Assembly: GCF_040066175.1 (NCBI RefSeq)
Contig: NZ_JBEAAM010000003.1
Span: 3,669 to 67,668, forward strand
Direction of reading: 5' to 3'
Length of the DNA: 64,000 nt
Source of the DNA: Solimonas sp040066175
GTDB taxonomy: Bacteria > Pseudomonadota > Gammaproteobacteria > Nevskiales > Nevskiaceae
This document shows, in pieces, positions 43,869 to 51,428 of the stretch. The position numbers and the translations under genes are program-made. The notes below the pieces were generated by a model that worked only from the letters and a program-made list of their open reading frames with translations, searched no databases and was not told the origin of the DNA. Position 1 is the first letter of the stretch; the number at the start of each line of letters is the position of its first letter.

Positions 43869-45932
43869 TCAGGCCGCGGCGGCGCGCGCCTCGAACTGCC
43901 GCGACCATTCGACGAACTGCTCCTCCGGCATCGCGCGGCTGTACAGGAAGCCCTGCTGCACCGAGCAGCCCAGATCGCGCAGGCGCTGCGCCTCCTCGTC
44001 GGTTTCGATGCCCTCGACGACGATCGACAGGCCCAGGCGCGCCGCCAGCATCGCCATCGACCGGACGATCTCGGCGGCGCGCGTGGTCTGCGACACGGCA
44101 CGCGTGATCACCGGATCGATCTTGATGCGGTCGATCGGGAACCGGTACAGATGCATCAGCGACGAGTAACCGGTGCCGAAGTCGTCGAGGCACAGGCGGA
44201 CGCCGTTGTCGCGCAATGCGCGCAGCACCTCCTCGGCACCGTCGAGATTGCCGACCAGCGCGGTTTCGGTGACTTCGGCCACCAGCTGTGACGCGGGCAA
44301 GCCGCTGGCCGCGAGCGCCTCGCGGCAGATGCCCAGGATGTGTGGCGACAGCAGCTTGGCCGAGAGGTTGAACGACACGCTCAGCACCAGGCCCTGGTCC
44401 GACCACGACCGGATCGACTGGCAGGCCTGCACCAGCACCTCGCGCGTCATGTCGCGGATCGTCTCCGACGACTCGGCGATGAGGATGAACTCACCCGGCA
44501 GGATCACGCGGCCGTCCGGCTGGCGCCAGCGCACCAGGATCTCGGCGCCGACCACCTTGCCCTTGGCGGCATCGACCACCGGCTGGAAATACGGCACGAA
44601 CTGACCGCTGCGCAGACCCGTGCGGATCTGCTCGGCCAGCGCCAGGTGCTTGCGCAGGCGGTGGGTGTGGCCACGTTCGCCGAAACGCAGATGGCCGCTG
44701 CCGACCGCGCGCGCCTGGCGCTGCGCCTCCAGACAGACGTTGACGTATTCCTCGGCGTCGCGCGCGTCGTCCGGATAGATCGCCGCGCCGGCCGACACAC
44801 CCAGCAGGTAGCGCTGTTCGTCCACTTCGACCGGCGCAGCCAGGCGCGTGAACGCCTCGGCGGCGATGCGCTTGAGATCGGCGCGCGTCACCGCCTCGGC
44901 GATACCGCGATCGACCAGCACGCCGAGGATCTGCGGTTCGAGCCGGAACACCGACACCGGCATCGGATCCAGGCCGTGCAGACGCTGCGCGGCGACGCGC
45001 ATCACCGATTCGGCGACGCGGATGCCGAACCCGCTGCGCAGGTGATCGTAGGTGTCGAAACCGATGGCGATCAGGCCGTGCGTGCCATCGATCGGCCGCA
45101 GCCGGCGCACCTCGCGCAGCTCCGCATCGAGGCTGTTGCGGTTGGGCAGGCCCGTGCCGGGATCCTCATAGGCGATGCGGCGGATGTGCTCGGCCTGCGC
45201 CTGCAGTTTGCGGATCGCGCGGACGATGTCGCCGAACTCATCCTGCGTCTCCTGCAGGCGCTGGTTCGGCTGGTGCCCGGTGAGCACGGCGTTGAGGCTG
45301 CCGGTCACCGCGCCCAGCGGCTGGATCAGGCGCCGGTAGGCGAACACGCTCAGGCCCAGCGACAGCAGCAGCGCGCCGCCGGCGCTGGCCAGCGCAAGGT
45401 CCATGTGGCGCCGCAGGTCGGCGAGGCCGGCGAGCGCCTGTTGCAGGCCACCGCTGTTGTCGGCCTCCTGCAGCGTGGTCAACAGGCGCCCGGCGCGGTA
45501 CTGCAGGTCCAGCGTCGTTGCGGCCAGCTCGGCCGCGGTTTCAGGCGTGAACGGCCGCTGCTGCGCGAGCACGTCGATCGTCTCGGCGCCCGTCGCCAGC
45601 AGGGCACGGACCTCGGCGACGTTCGTGGGATCGCCGCTGCCGAGGAACGCGAGCTGGCCGAGCGCGCCGCCCAGCTCCTGGCGCACGCGATCGAGCGCGG
45701 ATGCCGGATCGCCGCCTGCAGCCACGGCCCGGCGTGCCAGCTCGGCCTGGTAGTGCATCTCGCGCAGGGCCGCGTCGATCACCACGGCCATCGAGATCCG
45801 GTTGGCGTGCCCGCGCAGTCCCGGCTCCAGGCCGTCCTGCGCGCGGAACGAGGGCATGACCACGATGCCCGCCACCGCGATGGCGAGGTTGACCAGCACA
45901 ATGACGGCAACCAGTTTGGCCCGGATGGTCAT
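43869..45932 (-). CDS. HAMP / degenerate GGDEF / EAL c-di-GMP protein
   Basis: Predicted membrane-bound c-di-GMP phosphodiesterase, 687 residues from ATG 45932. A TM helix at the N-terminus, a periplasmic helical sensor (about 30-180), a second TM and a HAMP region (about 185-250) precede a GGDEF-like domain. The GGDEF active site there is replaced by LEPQILG (331-337), so cyclase activity is unlikely. The EAL domain (about 430-680) reads AEILVRW for EAL and keeps FNLSA, VTETAL, DDFGTGYSS, DRIKID and VVEGIET, so hydrolysis is plausible. Confidence 0.9.
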   Translation of the reverse strand: MTIRAKLVAVIVLVNLAIAVAGIVVMPSFRAQDGLEPGLRGHANRISMAVVIDAALREMHYQAELARRAVAAGGDPASALDRVRQELGGALGQLAFLGSGDPTNVAEVRALLATGAETIDVLAQQRPFTPETAAELAATTLDLQYRAGRLLTTLQEADNSGGLQQALAGLADLRRHMDLALASAGGALLLSLGLSVFAYRRLIQPLGAVTGSLNAVLTGHQPNQRLQETQDEFGDIVRAIRKLQAQAEHIRRIAYEDPGTGLPNRNSLDAELREVRRLRPIDGTHGLIAIGFDTYDHLRSGFGIRVAESVMRVAAQRLHGLDPMPVSVFRLEPQILGVLVDRGIAEAVTRADLKRIAAEAFTRLAAPVEVDEQRYLLGVSAGAAIYPDDARDAEEYVNVCLEAQRQARAVGSGHLRFGERGHTHRLRKHLALAEQIRTGLRSGQFVPYFQPVVDAAKGKVVGAEILVRWRQPDGRVILPGEFILIAESSETIRDMTREVLVQACQSIRSWSDQGLVLSVSFNLSAKLLSPHILGICREALAASGLPASQLVAEVTETALVGNLDGAEEVLRALRDNGVRLCLDDFGTGYSSLMHLYRFPIDRIKIDPVITRAVSQTTRAAEIVRSMAMLAARLGLSIVVEGIETDEEAQRLRDLGCSVQQGFLYSRAMPEEQFVEWSRQFEARAAAA

Positions 45933-46112
45933 CTTCCGACGCTCGATGAACGGCCAGCGCCAGCCGACGGCCGGCCCCGGTCCTGGCCATTCTAGCCCGT
46001 ATGCCCCGCCCGATTGGCCAGATCGGGCTATGACCGCGGCCGGCACCGGCCGCCATGCACCCTTCCGCTACAATTCCGCGTCGCAGCAATGGCGGCGCCA
46101 GCCGTTCCGCGC

Positions 46113-46186
46113 GGGCCTATAGCTCAATCGGTTAGAGCAGAAGACTCATAATCTTTCGGTTGCAGGTTCAAGTCCTGCTGGGCCCA
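46113..46186 (+). tRNA. tRNA with CAT anticodon (Met elongator or Ile2)
   Basis: A 74-base cloverleaf. The acceptor GGGCCTA pairs with TGGGCCC, the D stem GCTC pairs with GAGC, the anticodon stem GAAGA pairs with TCTTT around loop CTCATAA (anticodon 46147-46149), and the T stem GCAGG pairs with CCTGC around TTCAAGT. Discriminator is A. The CCA end is not encoded (CTA follows). From sequence alone, CAT could be elongator Met or, if lysidine-modified, Ile2. Confidence 0.93.
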
Positions 46187-46218
46187 CTATTCACATCGGG
46201 GCCGGACCGCGGCCGTCG

Positions 46219-46647
46219 TCAGCCCATCACCGCCCAGGCCGCCTTGAGGGCCAGTGCCAGCAGCACCAACGACGAGATCGAGAACAGTACGAAGCGCACC
46301 TCGATCTTGTTGACCGTCGCCTGGAACACGCTGTGGACCACGCGCAGACCGACATAGGTCCAGGCCAGCGCCAGGCTCGACGCCGAGGTGTCGCCGATGA
46401 AGGCGAGCACCAGCACCGTCGGATAGAAGATCGTCGGCATCTCGAACAGGTGGTTGTAGTTGTCGGCCTTCCAGCGCACCGACGGCGGCAGCGTCGCCAT
46501 CTGCTCGCCGCGCGGCGCGTCGGGGTCGAGCCGCATCTTCGCCGCGCGGATCGCCGGGATGCGCGTGGCGTACATCCAGAACCACATCACGAAGGTCCAC
46601 AACACCAGGCCCATGGCCGGTGCGAGCATCGGGCTGACGTGCGACAT
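46219..46647 (-). CDS. MAPEG family membrane protein
   Basis: A 142-residue membrane protein of the eicosanoid/glutathione metabolism (MAPEG) superfamily with four predicted TM helices. The family core KADNYNHLFEMPTIFYPTVLVLAFIG and the following WTYVGLRVVHSVFQ are clear. ATG 46647 is preceded by AAGGAG. Bacterial members may be glutathione transferases, but the substrate is unknown. Confidence 0.87.
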   Translation of the reverse strand: MSHVSPMLAPAMGLVLWTFVMWFWMYATRIPAIRAAKMRLDPDAPRGEQMATLPPSVRWKADNYNHLFEMPTIFYPTVLVLAFIGDTSASSLALAWTYVGLRVVHSVFQATVNKIEVRFVLFSISSLVLLALALKAAWAVMG

Positions 46648-46658
46648 GGGGATCTCCT

Positions 46659-47627
46659 TCAGGGACGCGGCATCATAGCCGGCCCGCGACGCCGTGCCTG
46701 CACCGGCGGTTTCGCGGCTTCGGCGACGACCCAATCGACGAAGGCCTGCACTTCGGGGCGCGACGCGGCAGATGGTTCGGGGATCGCGAAGAACGCGCGC
46801 GTCGATTGCGGCATCGACGCGTTCTTGCCGATGGCGAACGGTGCGACCAGGCGGCGGCTCTCGATCAGCTGTGCCAGCAGTGGCAGGCGGCCGAGCGCGA
46901 CGCCCTGGCCGTCGAGCGCGGCCTGGATCATCTGGTCGTAGAGCGAGAAATGCAGATCACCAGCCGGCCTGAGATCGCGCAGGCCATGCGCTTCGAGCCA
47001 GGTCGGCCACTCCAGCCACGGCGTCGCGTCGATCATGTCGTCGTGCAGTAGGGTGTGGTGGCGCAGGTCCTCGGGCCGGCGCAGCGGCCGCGCGCGGTCC
47101 CTGAGCAGGCGCGGACTGCACATCGGCATGACCTCTTCGCCGAACAGCTTGCGGGCCTGCGGCGGCGCCCGCTCCGGCGCGCAGTAGCGGATGGCGACGT
47201 CCATGCGCTCGCGGGCGAGATCGACGACGCGGTTGTCCGCGGCGATGCGCACGTCGGCGAGCGGGTATTGCGCACGGAACTGCGGCAGGCGCGGCACCAG
47301 CCACAGCGATGCGAACGACACCACGGTCGTCACCGTCAGCGTGCGCGGCGACTTGAGGCCGCGGATGCGCTGCGTGGTCTTCTCGATCGCCTGCAGCGCG
47401 TCGGCGGTGCTCCGTTGCAGCAGCTGTCCGGCCTCGGTGAGCAGCAGTGCGCGATGGCGGCGCTCGAACAGTGGCACGCCGAGCTGCTGCTCCAGTGCCT
47501 GCACCTGGCGGCTGATCGCCGACTGCGTCAGGTGCAGCTCCGCCGCCGCCCGGGTGAACGACAGGTGTCGCGCGGCCGATTCGAAGCCGATCAGCAGGTC
47601 AAGCTGCGGGAGCGCCGGACGGGCCAT
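46659..47627 (-). CDS. LysR-family transcriptional regulator (GcvA-like)
   Basis: A 322-residue regulator. The N-terminal winged helix-turn-helix FTRAAAELHLTQSAISRQVQALEQQLG (residues about 20-46) and LFERRHRALLLTEAGQ are typical of the GcvA/AmpR subgroup; a periplasmic-binding-like effector domain follows. It is divergent from a small exported protein, with a 233-bp gap containing two CGCATGC-type palindromes, a likely operator arrangement. Confidence 0.92.
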   Translation of the reverse strand: MARPALPQLDLLIGFESAARHLSFTRAAAELHLTQSAISRQVQALEQQLGVPLFERRHRALLLTEAGQLLQRSTADALQAIEKTTQRIRGLKSPRTLTVTTVVSFASLWLVPRLPQFRAQYPLADVRIAADNRVVDLARERMDVAIRYCAPERAPPQARKLFGEEVMPMCSPRLLRDRARPLRRPEDLRHHTLLHDDMIDATPWLEWPTWLEAHGLRDLRPAGDLHFSLYDQMIQAALDGQGVALGRLPLLAQLIESRRLVAPFAIGKNASMPQSTRAFFAIPEPSAASRPEVQAFVDWVVAEAAKPPVQARRRGPAMMPRP

Positions 47628-47656
47628 GTCCCATCCCCCATTTCGCATTCCGTAAA

Positions 47657-47668
47657 CGCATGCATGCG
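47657..47668. promoter_or_regulatory. palindrome CGCATGCATGCG in the LysR intergenic region
   Basis: Perfect 12-bp palindrome 30 bp upstream of the lysR start. A related imperfect palindrome CGCATGCAGATGCG occurs at 47760-47773. The pair may be regulator binding sites. Confidence 0.4.
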
Positions 47669-47759
47669 ATGCAAAGATATCGTTTGAGCGCGCACGCATA
47701 CAAGCCGATGATCCTGTCCACGCCGCGGTGCATGCCACGGGATTTCAGCATGACTCCAA

Positions 47760-47773
47760 CGCATGCAGATGCG
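47760..47773. promoter_or_regulatory. related palindrome CGCATGCAGATGCG
   Basis: Imperfect palindrome sharing CGCATGC and ATGCG with the site at 47657-47668, located about 90 bp upstream of the 88-residue exported protein. Confidence 0.35.
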
Positions 47774-47860
47774 GGCACGCGACGACGGATTGTTTGTCGC
47801 CTTTTCGCTGGCATCCGGCGCCACGCCGGCCCAGCATCGGTCATCGGAACGGAGTCGGAC

Positions 47861-48127
47861 ATGAACGCACGCATACAGCTCCTCATTGCCACCGCACTGC
47901 TCGCGCTGGGCATCGGCGCCGCAGCCGCAGCAGAGCGCGATCCGGATGCGCCGCTCGGGCAGGCCATCGCGCAGCAGGGCAACCAGGCGCTGGCGCAGAT
48001 CCGTGCCGAACTGGCAACGGCGCTGCACCGCGAGGCGACGCTGCCGGCGTTGCGCGTCATCGGCGCCGCCGGCCAGACGATGGTGCTCGCCGCGTCGCGC
48101 GAGCCGTCGATGGCGCCGCAGCAGTGA
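47861..48127 (+). CDS. small exported protein of unknown function
   Basis: An 88-residue protein with a signal peptide (MNARIQLLIATALLALGIGAAAAA) and a short mature part of about 64 residues rich in Ala/Gln (LGQAIAQQGNQALAQIRAELATALH), probably helical. No cysteines or known domain. GGAG precedes the ATG. The divergent LysR gene may control it. Confidence 0.7.
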   Translation: MNARIQLLIATALLALGIGAAAAAERDPDAPLGQAIAQQGNQALAQIRAELATALHREATLPALRVIGAAGQTMVLAASREPSMAPQQ

Positions 48128-48149
48128 CCGCGAGGCGCCGCGGCCTGGC

Positions 48150-49064
48150 TCAGCCCTTGAACGTGGACAGGCCGAAGTCGCCGAACGGCTCGTCACGCTC
48201 GCGCACGGCCTGCTTGAAGCCCGCTGCCGCGGCGCGCTGCTGGAAGGCGTAGCCCTCCGGCGTGTGCCGCGTGATGCCGTCGAAGAAGGTGCCGAGGATC
48301 TGCGTGGTGTGCAGTCCCTGCTGCAGGATCGACTGATTCACCAGCAGCTTCATCATCACCAGCTGATTGATCGGCAGGCGCGCGATGCGACCGAGCAGGA
48401 TCTCGAAGCGCTCGTCGAGCTGGTCCTTCGGCGCCGATTCGATCGCCAGACCCCATGCCTGCGCCTCCTTGCCCGACAGGCAGTCGCCGGTGAACAGCAG
48501 GCGCTTGGCCTTTTCCGGGCCGATGCGGTGGAACCAGATCGAGGTCGTCGGCGAACCCCAGACGCGCGCCGGCGGGTAGCCGATCTTGGCGTCGTCGGCG
48601 ATCACCAGCAGGTCCGAGCACAGCGCCATGTCGGTGCCGCCGGCGACGCAGAAGCCGTGCACCTTGCACACCACCGGCTTCTCGCTGTGGAACAGGCTCA
48701 TGAAGCCTCGCACGTTGCGGCTCATCATCGCGTAGTCGAGCACCGGGTCCCAGACGCCGCGCGGATCGTGATTGCGCATCTGCACGCGCGGATCGAGTGG
48801 CGAGCCGGGCGGCACGGCCGGGTTGTCGCTGGCCAGTTCCATCCTCTCGGCGCTGTCCACGAGGTCGTAGCCGCCGCAGAAGCCCGAGCCGTTGCCGCTG
48901 AGTGCGATCACGTGCACCGCCGGATCGAGATTGGCGCGCTCGACGCAGGCGGCCAGCTCGCGCGGCAGGTCCATGGTGATGCCGTTGCCGCGTTCCGGAC
49001 GATCGAGCGTGATACGGGCGATGCGTCCGGTGACCGCATAGGTCATGGTCTTGAGCGTGTCCAT
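48150..49064 (-). CDS. enoyl-CoA hydratase/isomerase family protein (crotonase), long form
   Basis: A 304-residue crotonase-fold protein, probably acting on an acyl-CoA intermediate of branched-chain amino acid breakdown. Oxyanion-hole motifs are SGNGSGFCGGYDLVD and VHGFCVAGGTDMALCSDLLV. Compared with typical 260-residue hydratases it has an insertion (about 75-110, LASDNPAVPPGSPLDPRVQ) and an extended C-terminus. It is the last gene of the bkd operon. Confidence 0.88.
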   Translation of the reverse strand: MDTLKTMTYAVTGRIARITLDRPERGNGITMDLPRELAACVERANLDPAVHVIALSGNGSGFCGGYDLVDSAERMELASDNPAVPPGSPLDPRVQMRNHDPRGVWDPVLDYAMMSRNVRGFMSLFHSEKPVVCKVHGFCVAGGTDMALCSDLLVIADDAKIGYPPARVWGSPTTSIWFHRIGPEKAKRLLFTGDCLSGKEAQAWGLAIESAPKDQLDERFEILLGRIARLPINQLVMMKLLVNQSILQQGLHTTQILGTFFDGITRHTPEGYAFQQRAAAAGFKQAVRERDEPFGDFGLSTFKG

Positions 49065-49074
49065 CGTCAGGTCC

Positions 49075-49860
49075 TCAGGTCTCGAACCGGCCGTGCCGTC
49101 CGGCGCCCTGGGTGAAGCGCGTCGCGCCGGCGACGGTCTCGCCGGACCGCAGCGTCGTCAGGCCGTGACGGAACTCGTTGGCGAGCGCCTCCGCTTCCGA
49201 CAGGTGCCACTGCTCGTAGGCGCTGCGGCGGTCGTTGCGCAGGCAGGCCTGCGGATGCGCGGCGATCTGCAGCGCGAGCTTCTCGGCCTCGGCCAGCGCC
49301 TGCCCGGCGGGCACGACACGGTTGGCGAGGCCGATACGCTCGGCCTCGTGCGCATCGACCGGCCGGCCGGTCAGAATCAGGTCGAGCGCGCGCGACATGC
49401 CGATCAGGCGCGGCAGCCGCACCGTGCCGCCGTCGATCAGCGGCACGCCGAAGCGCCGGCAGAACACGCCGAACACAGCGCTCTCGTCGGCGACGCGCAG
49501 GTCGCACCAGCACGCCAGTTCCAGACCGCCGGCGACGCAGTAACCGGACACCGCGGCGATCACCGGCTTGGACAGCTGCAGGCGCGACGGCCCCATCGGC
49601 CCGTCGCCTTCGGCGTCGATGCGGTTGGCCCGCGCCGGCTCGCCAGAGGCCACCGCCTTGAGATCCGCTCCGGCGCAGAAGTGGGCGCCGGCGCCGGTGA
49701 GAATCGCGACCTTGAACGCCTCGTCCGCATCGAACGCGCGGAACGCAGCGGCGAGCGCCGCGGCGGTCGGACCATCGACCGCGTTGCGCGCCTGCGGCCG
49801 GTCGATGGCGACGATCAACAGCGGCGCACGCCGCTCGATCCGGATCGTGGGCTCCGACAT
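49075..49860 (-). CDS. enoyl-CoA hydratase/isomerase family protein
   Basis: A 261-residue crotonase-family enzyme. Substrate and oxyanion-hole motifs are TGAGAHFCAGADLKAV and VSGYCVAGGLELACWCDLRVA. It follows lpd in the bkd operon by about 40 bp and lies 10 bp before the second crotonase, fitting a role in valine/leucine/isoleucine catabolism. The precise substrate cannot be read from the sequence. Confidence 0.9.
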   Translation of the reverse strand: MSEPTIRIERRAPLLIVAIDRPQARNAVDGPTAAALAAAFRAFDADEAFKVAILTGAGAHFCAGADLKAVASGEPARANRIDAEGDGPMGPSRLQLSKPVIAAVSGYCVAGGLELACWCDLRVADESAVFGVFCRRFGVPLIDGGTVRLPRLIGMSRALDLILTGRPVDAHEAERIGLANRVVPAGQALAEAEKLALQIAAHPQACLRNDRRSAYEQWHLSEAEALANEFRHGLTTLRSGETVAGATRFTQGAGRHGRFET

Positions 49861-49902
49861 CTGTGCTCTCCCGCCGAATGGGGCCGCAGTGTCGCACAGG
49901 CT

Positions 49903-51318
49903 TCAGACGTGGATCGCGTGTCCCAGCGCGCCCAGGGCCGCTTCCGGCAGCGTCTCGCTGATCGTCGGGTGGACGTGGATCGTGTGCGCGAGGTCTTCGA
50001 GCACCGCGCCCATCTCCAGCGCGTGCGCGAACTCGCCGGACAGTTCCGAGGCATGTGCGCCGACAGCGTGGATGCCGAGCACGAGGTGATTGTCGGCGCG
50101 CGCGGTGACACGCACGAAGCCGCCGTCCGAGCCGGCCTCCATCGTCAGCGCGCGGCCGTTGGCGGCGAACGGGAACTGCCCGGTGACGATGTCGATGCCC
50201 TGCGCCTTGGCCTGCTCCGGCGTCAGGCCGGCGGCGACGATCTCCGGCTCGGTGAAGCACACGGCGGCGATGGCCACCGGATCGAAGGCACGCCGTTTTC
50301 CGGCGATGATCTCGGCGACCCTCTCGCCCTGCGCCGAGGCCTTGTGCGCGAGCATCGGCTCGCCGACGAGATCGCCGATCGCCCAGACATTGCGCATCGA
50401 GGTGCGGCACTGCGCGTCGATTTTCACGAACGGGCCGTTCATGTCGACCGCCATGTTCTCCAGACCCCAGCCACGCGTATTCGGGCGACGGCCGACGGCG
50501 ACGAGCACCTGGTCGCAGACCAGCGTCGCCGGCGCCGCGTCGCCGGTCTGAACGGACAGGTGCAGGCCGTCGGCGCGGCGCGCGACGCCCAGCGCCCGGG
50601 TGTTCAGATGCACGGCGCTGCCGCGTTTCCTGAGCCACTGCTCGACCGGCCGCACCAGCGCGCTGTCGTAGATCGGCAGGATACGGTCCAGCGCCTCGAC
50701 GAAGGTGACCGCGACCCCGAGCTTGGCGAAGGCAATGCCCAGCTCGAGACCGATGTAGCCGGCGCCGACCACGACCAGGCGCTTCGGCAGTTCGGAGAGC
50801 GCCAGCGCCTCGGTCGAAGAGATCACGCCGTCGCCGAACGGCAGGCTCGGCAGCGCGGCCGCCACCGAGCCATTGGCGAGGACCACGTGCTCGGCGTGGA
50901 TCTCGACCGGCGTGTCGCCGGCCACCGTGCAGGTCTTGGCATCGCTGAAGCTCGCGTGGCCCTGGATCACGCGCACCCGGGCCTTCTTCAGCAGGCCGGC
51001 GATGCCGCTGCTGAGGCGATCGACGATGCCGTCCTTCCATCGCACCGTCGCCGCCAGATCCAGGCGCGGCGCGGCGTCGAGCGCGATGCCCAGGTGGCCG
51101 GCGCCGACGTGATGACGCAGGTCGTCGAACTTGCTCGCCGCGTGGATCATCGCCTTGGACGGGATGCAGCCGCGGATCAGGCAGGTGCCGCCCAGGCGCC
51201 CGCTCTCCACCAGCGTCGTGTCCAGCCCGAGCTGGCCGGCGCGGATCGCGCACACGTAGCCGCCGGGTCCGCCACCGACCACCAGGACCTTGGTATTGAC
51301 CTTCTCCATGGACATCAT
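49903..51318 (-). CDS. lpd: dihydrolipoyl dehydrogenase (E3) of the branched-chain complex
   Basis: FAD disulfide oxidoreductase that reoxidises the lipoyl group of the E2 core. The 471 residues have the redox pair C46/C51 (GGTCLIRGCIPSK), the FAD motif VLVVGGGPGGYVCAIRAGQLG, an NAD-fold VVVGAGYIGLELG, and the C-terminal catalytic HVHPTISE. ATG 51318 was chosen for its AGGAGG eight bases upstream. A REP pair fills the gap to the upstream E2 gene. Confidence 0.95.
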   Translation of the reverse strand: MMSMEKVNTKVLVVGGGPGGYVCAIRAGQLGLDTTLVESGRLGGTCLIRGCIPSKAMIHAASKFDDLRHHVGAGHLGIALDAAPRLDLAATVRWKDGIVDRLSSGIAGLLKKARVRVIQGHASFSDAKTCTVAGDTPVEIHAEHVVLANGSVAAALPSLPFGDGVISSTEALALSELPKRLVVVGAGYIGLELGIAFAKLGVAVTFVEALDRILPIYDSALVRPVEQWLRKRGSAVHLNTRALGVARRADGLHLSVQTGDAAPATLVCDQVLVAVGRRPNTRGWGLENMAVDMNGPFVKIDAQCRTSMRNVWAIGDLVGEPMLAHKASAQGERVAEIIAGKRRAFDPVAIAAVCFTEPEIVAAGLTPEQAKAQGIDIVTGQFPFAANGRALTMEAGSDGGFVRVTARADNHLVLGIHAVGAHASELSGEFAHALEMGAVLEDLAHTIHVHPTISETLPEAALGALGHAIHV

Positions 51319-51340
51319 CGACTCCCTCCTGCCTCGCCTT

Positions 51341-51421
51341 GTCATTCCCACGCAAGCGGGAATCCAGTGACACCGTCACGGCACTGCGCGCCGCGTGGAT
51401 GCCCGCCGGCGCGGGCATGAC
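51341..51421. repeat. REP-like hairpin pair B, between E2 and E3 genes
   Basis: Inverted GTCATTCCC..GCGGGAATCCAG and GTGGATGCCCGCC..GCGGGCATGAC units spanning nearly the entire intergenic gap inside the bkd operon. In mRNA it would form two hairpins between bkdB and lpd. Confidence 0.88.
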
Positions 51422-51428
51422 GGTTGGG

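Noticed and set aside
48150..49064. Assigning a specific acyl-CoA substrate to the long crotonase
   Set aside because: The motifs show only the crotonase fold; hydratase, isomerase and hydrolase members cannot be told apart by eye.
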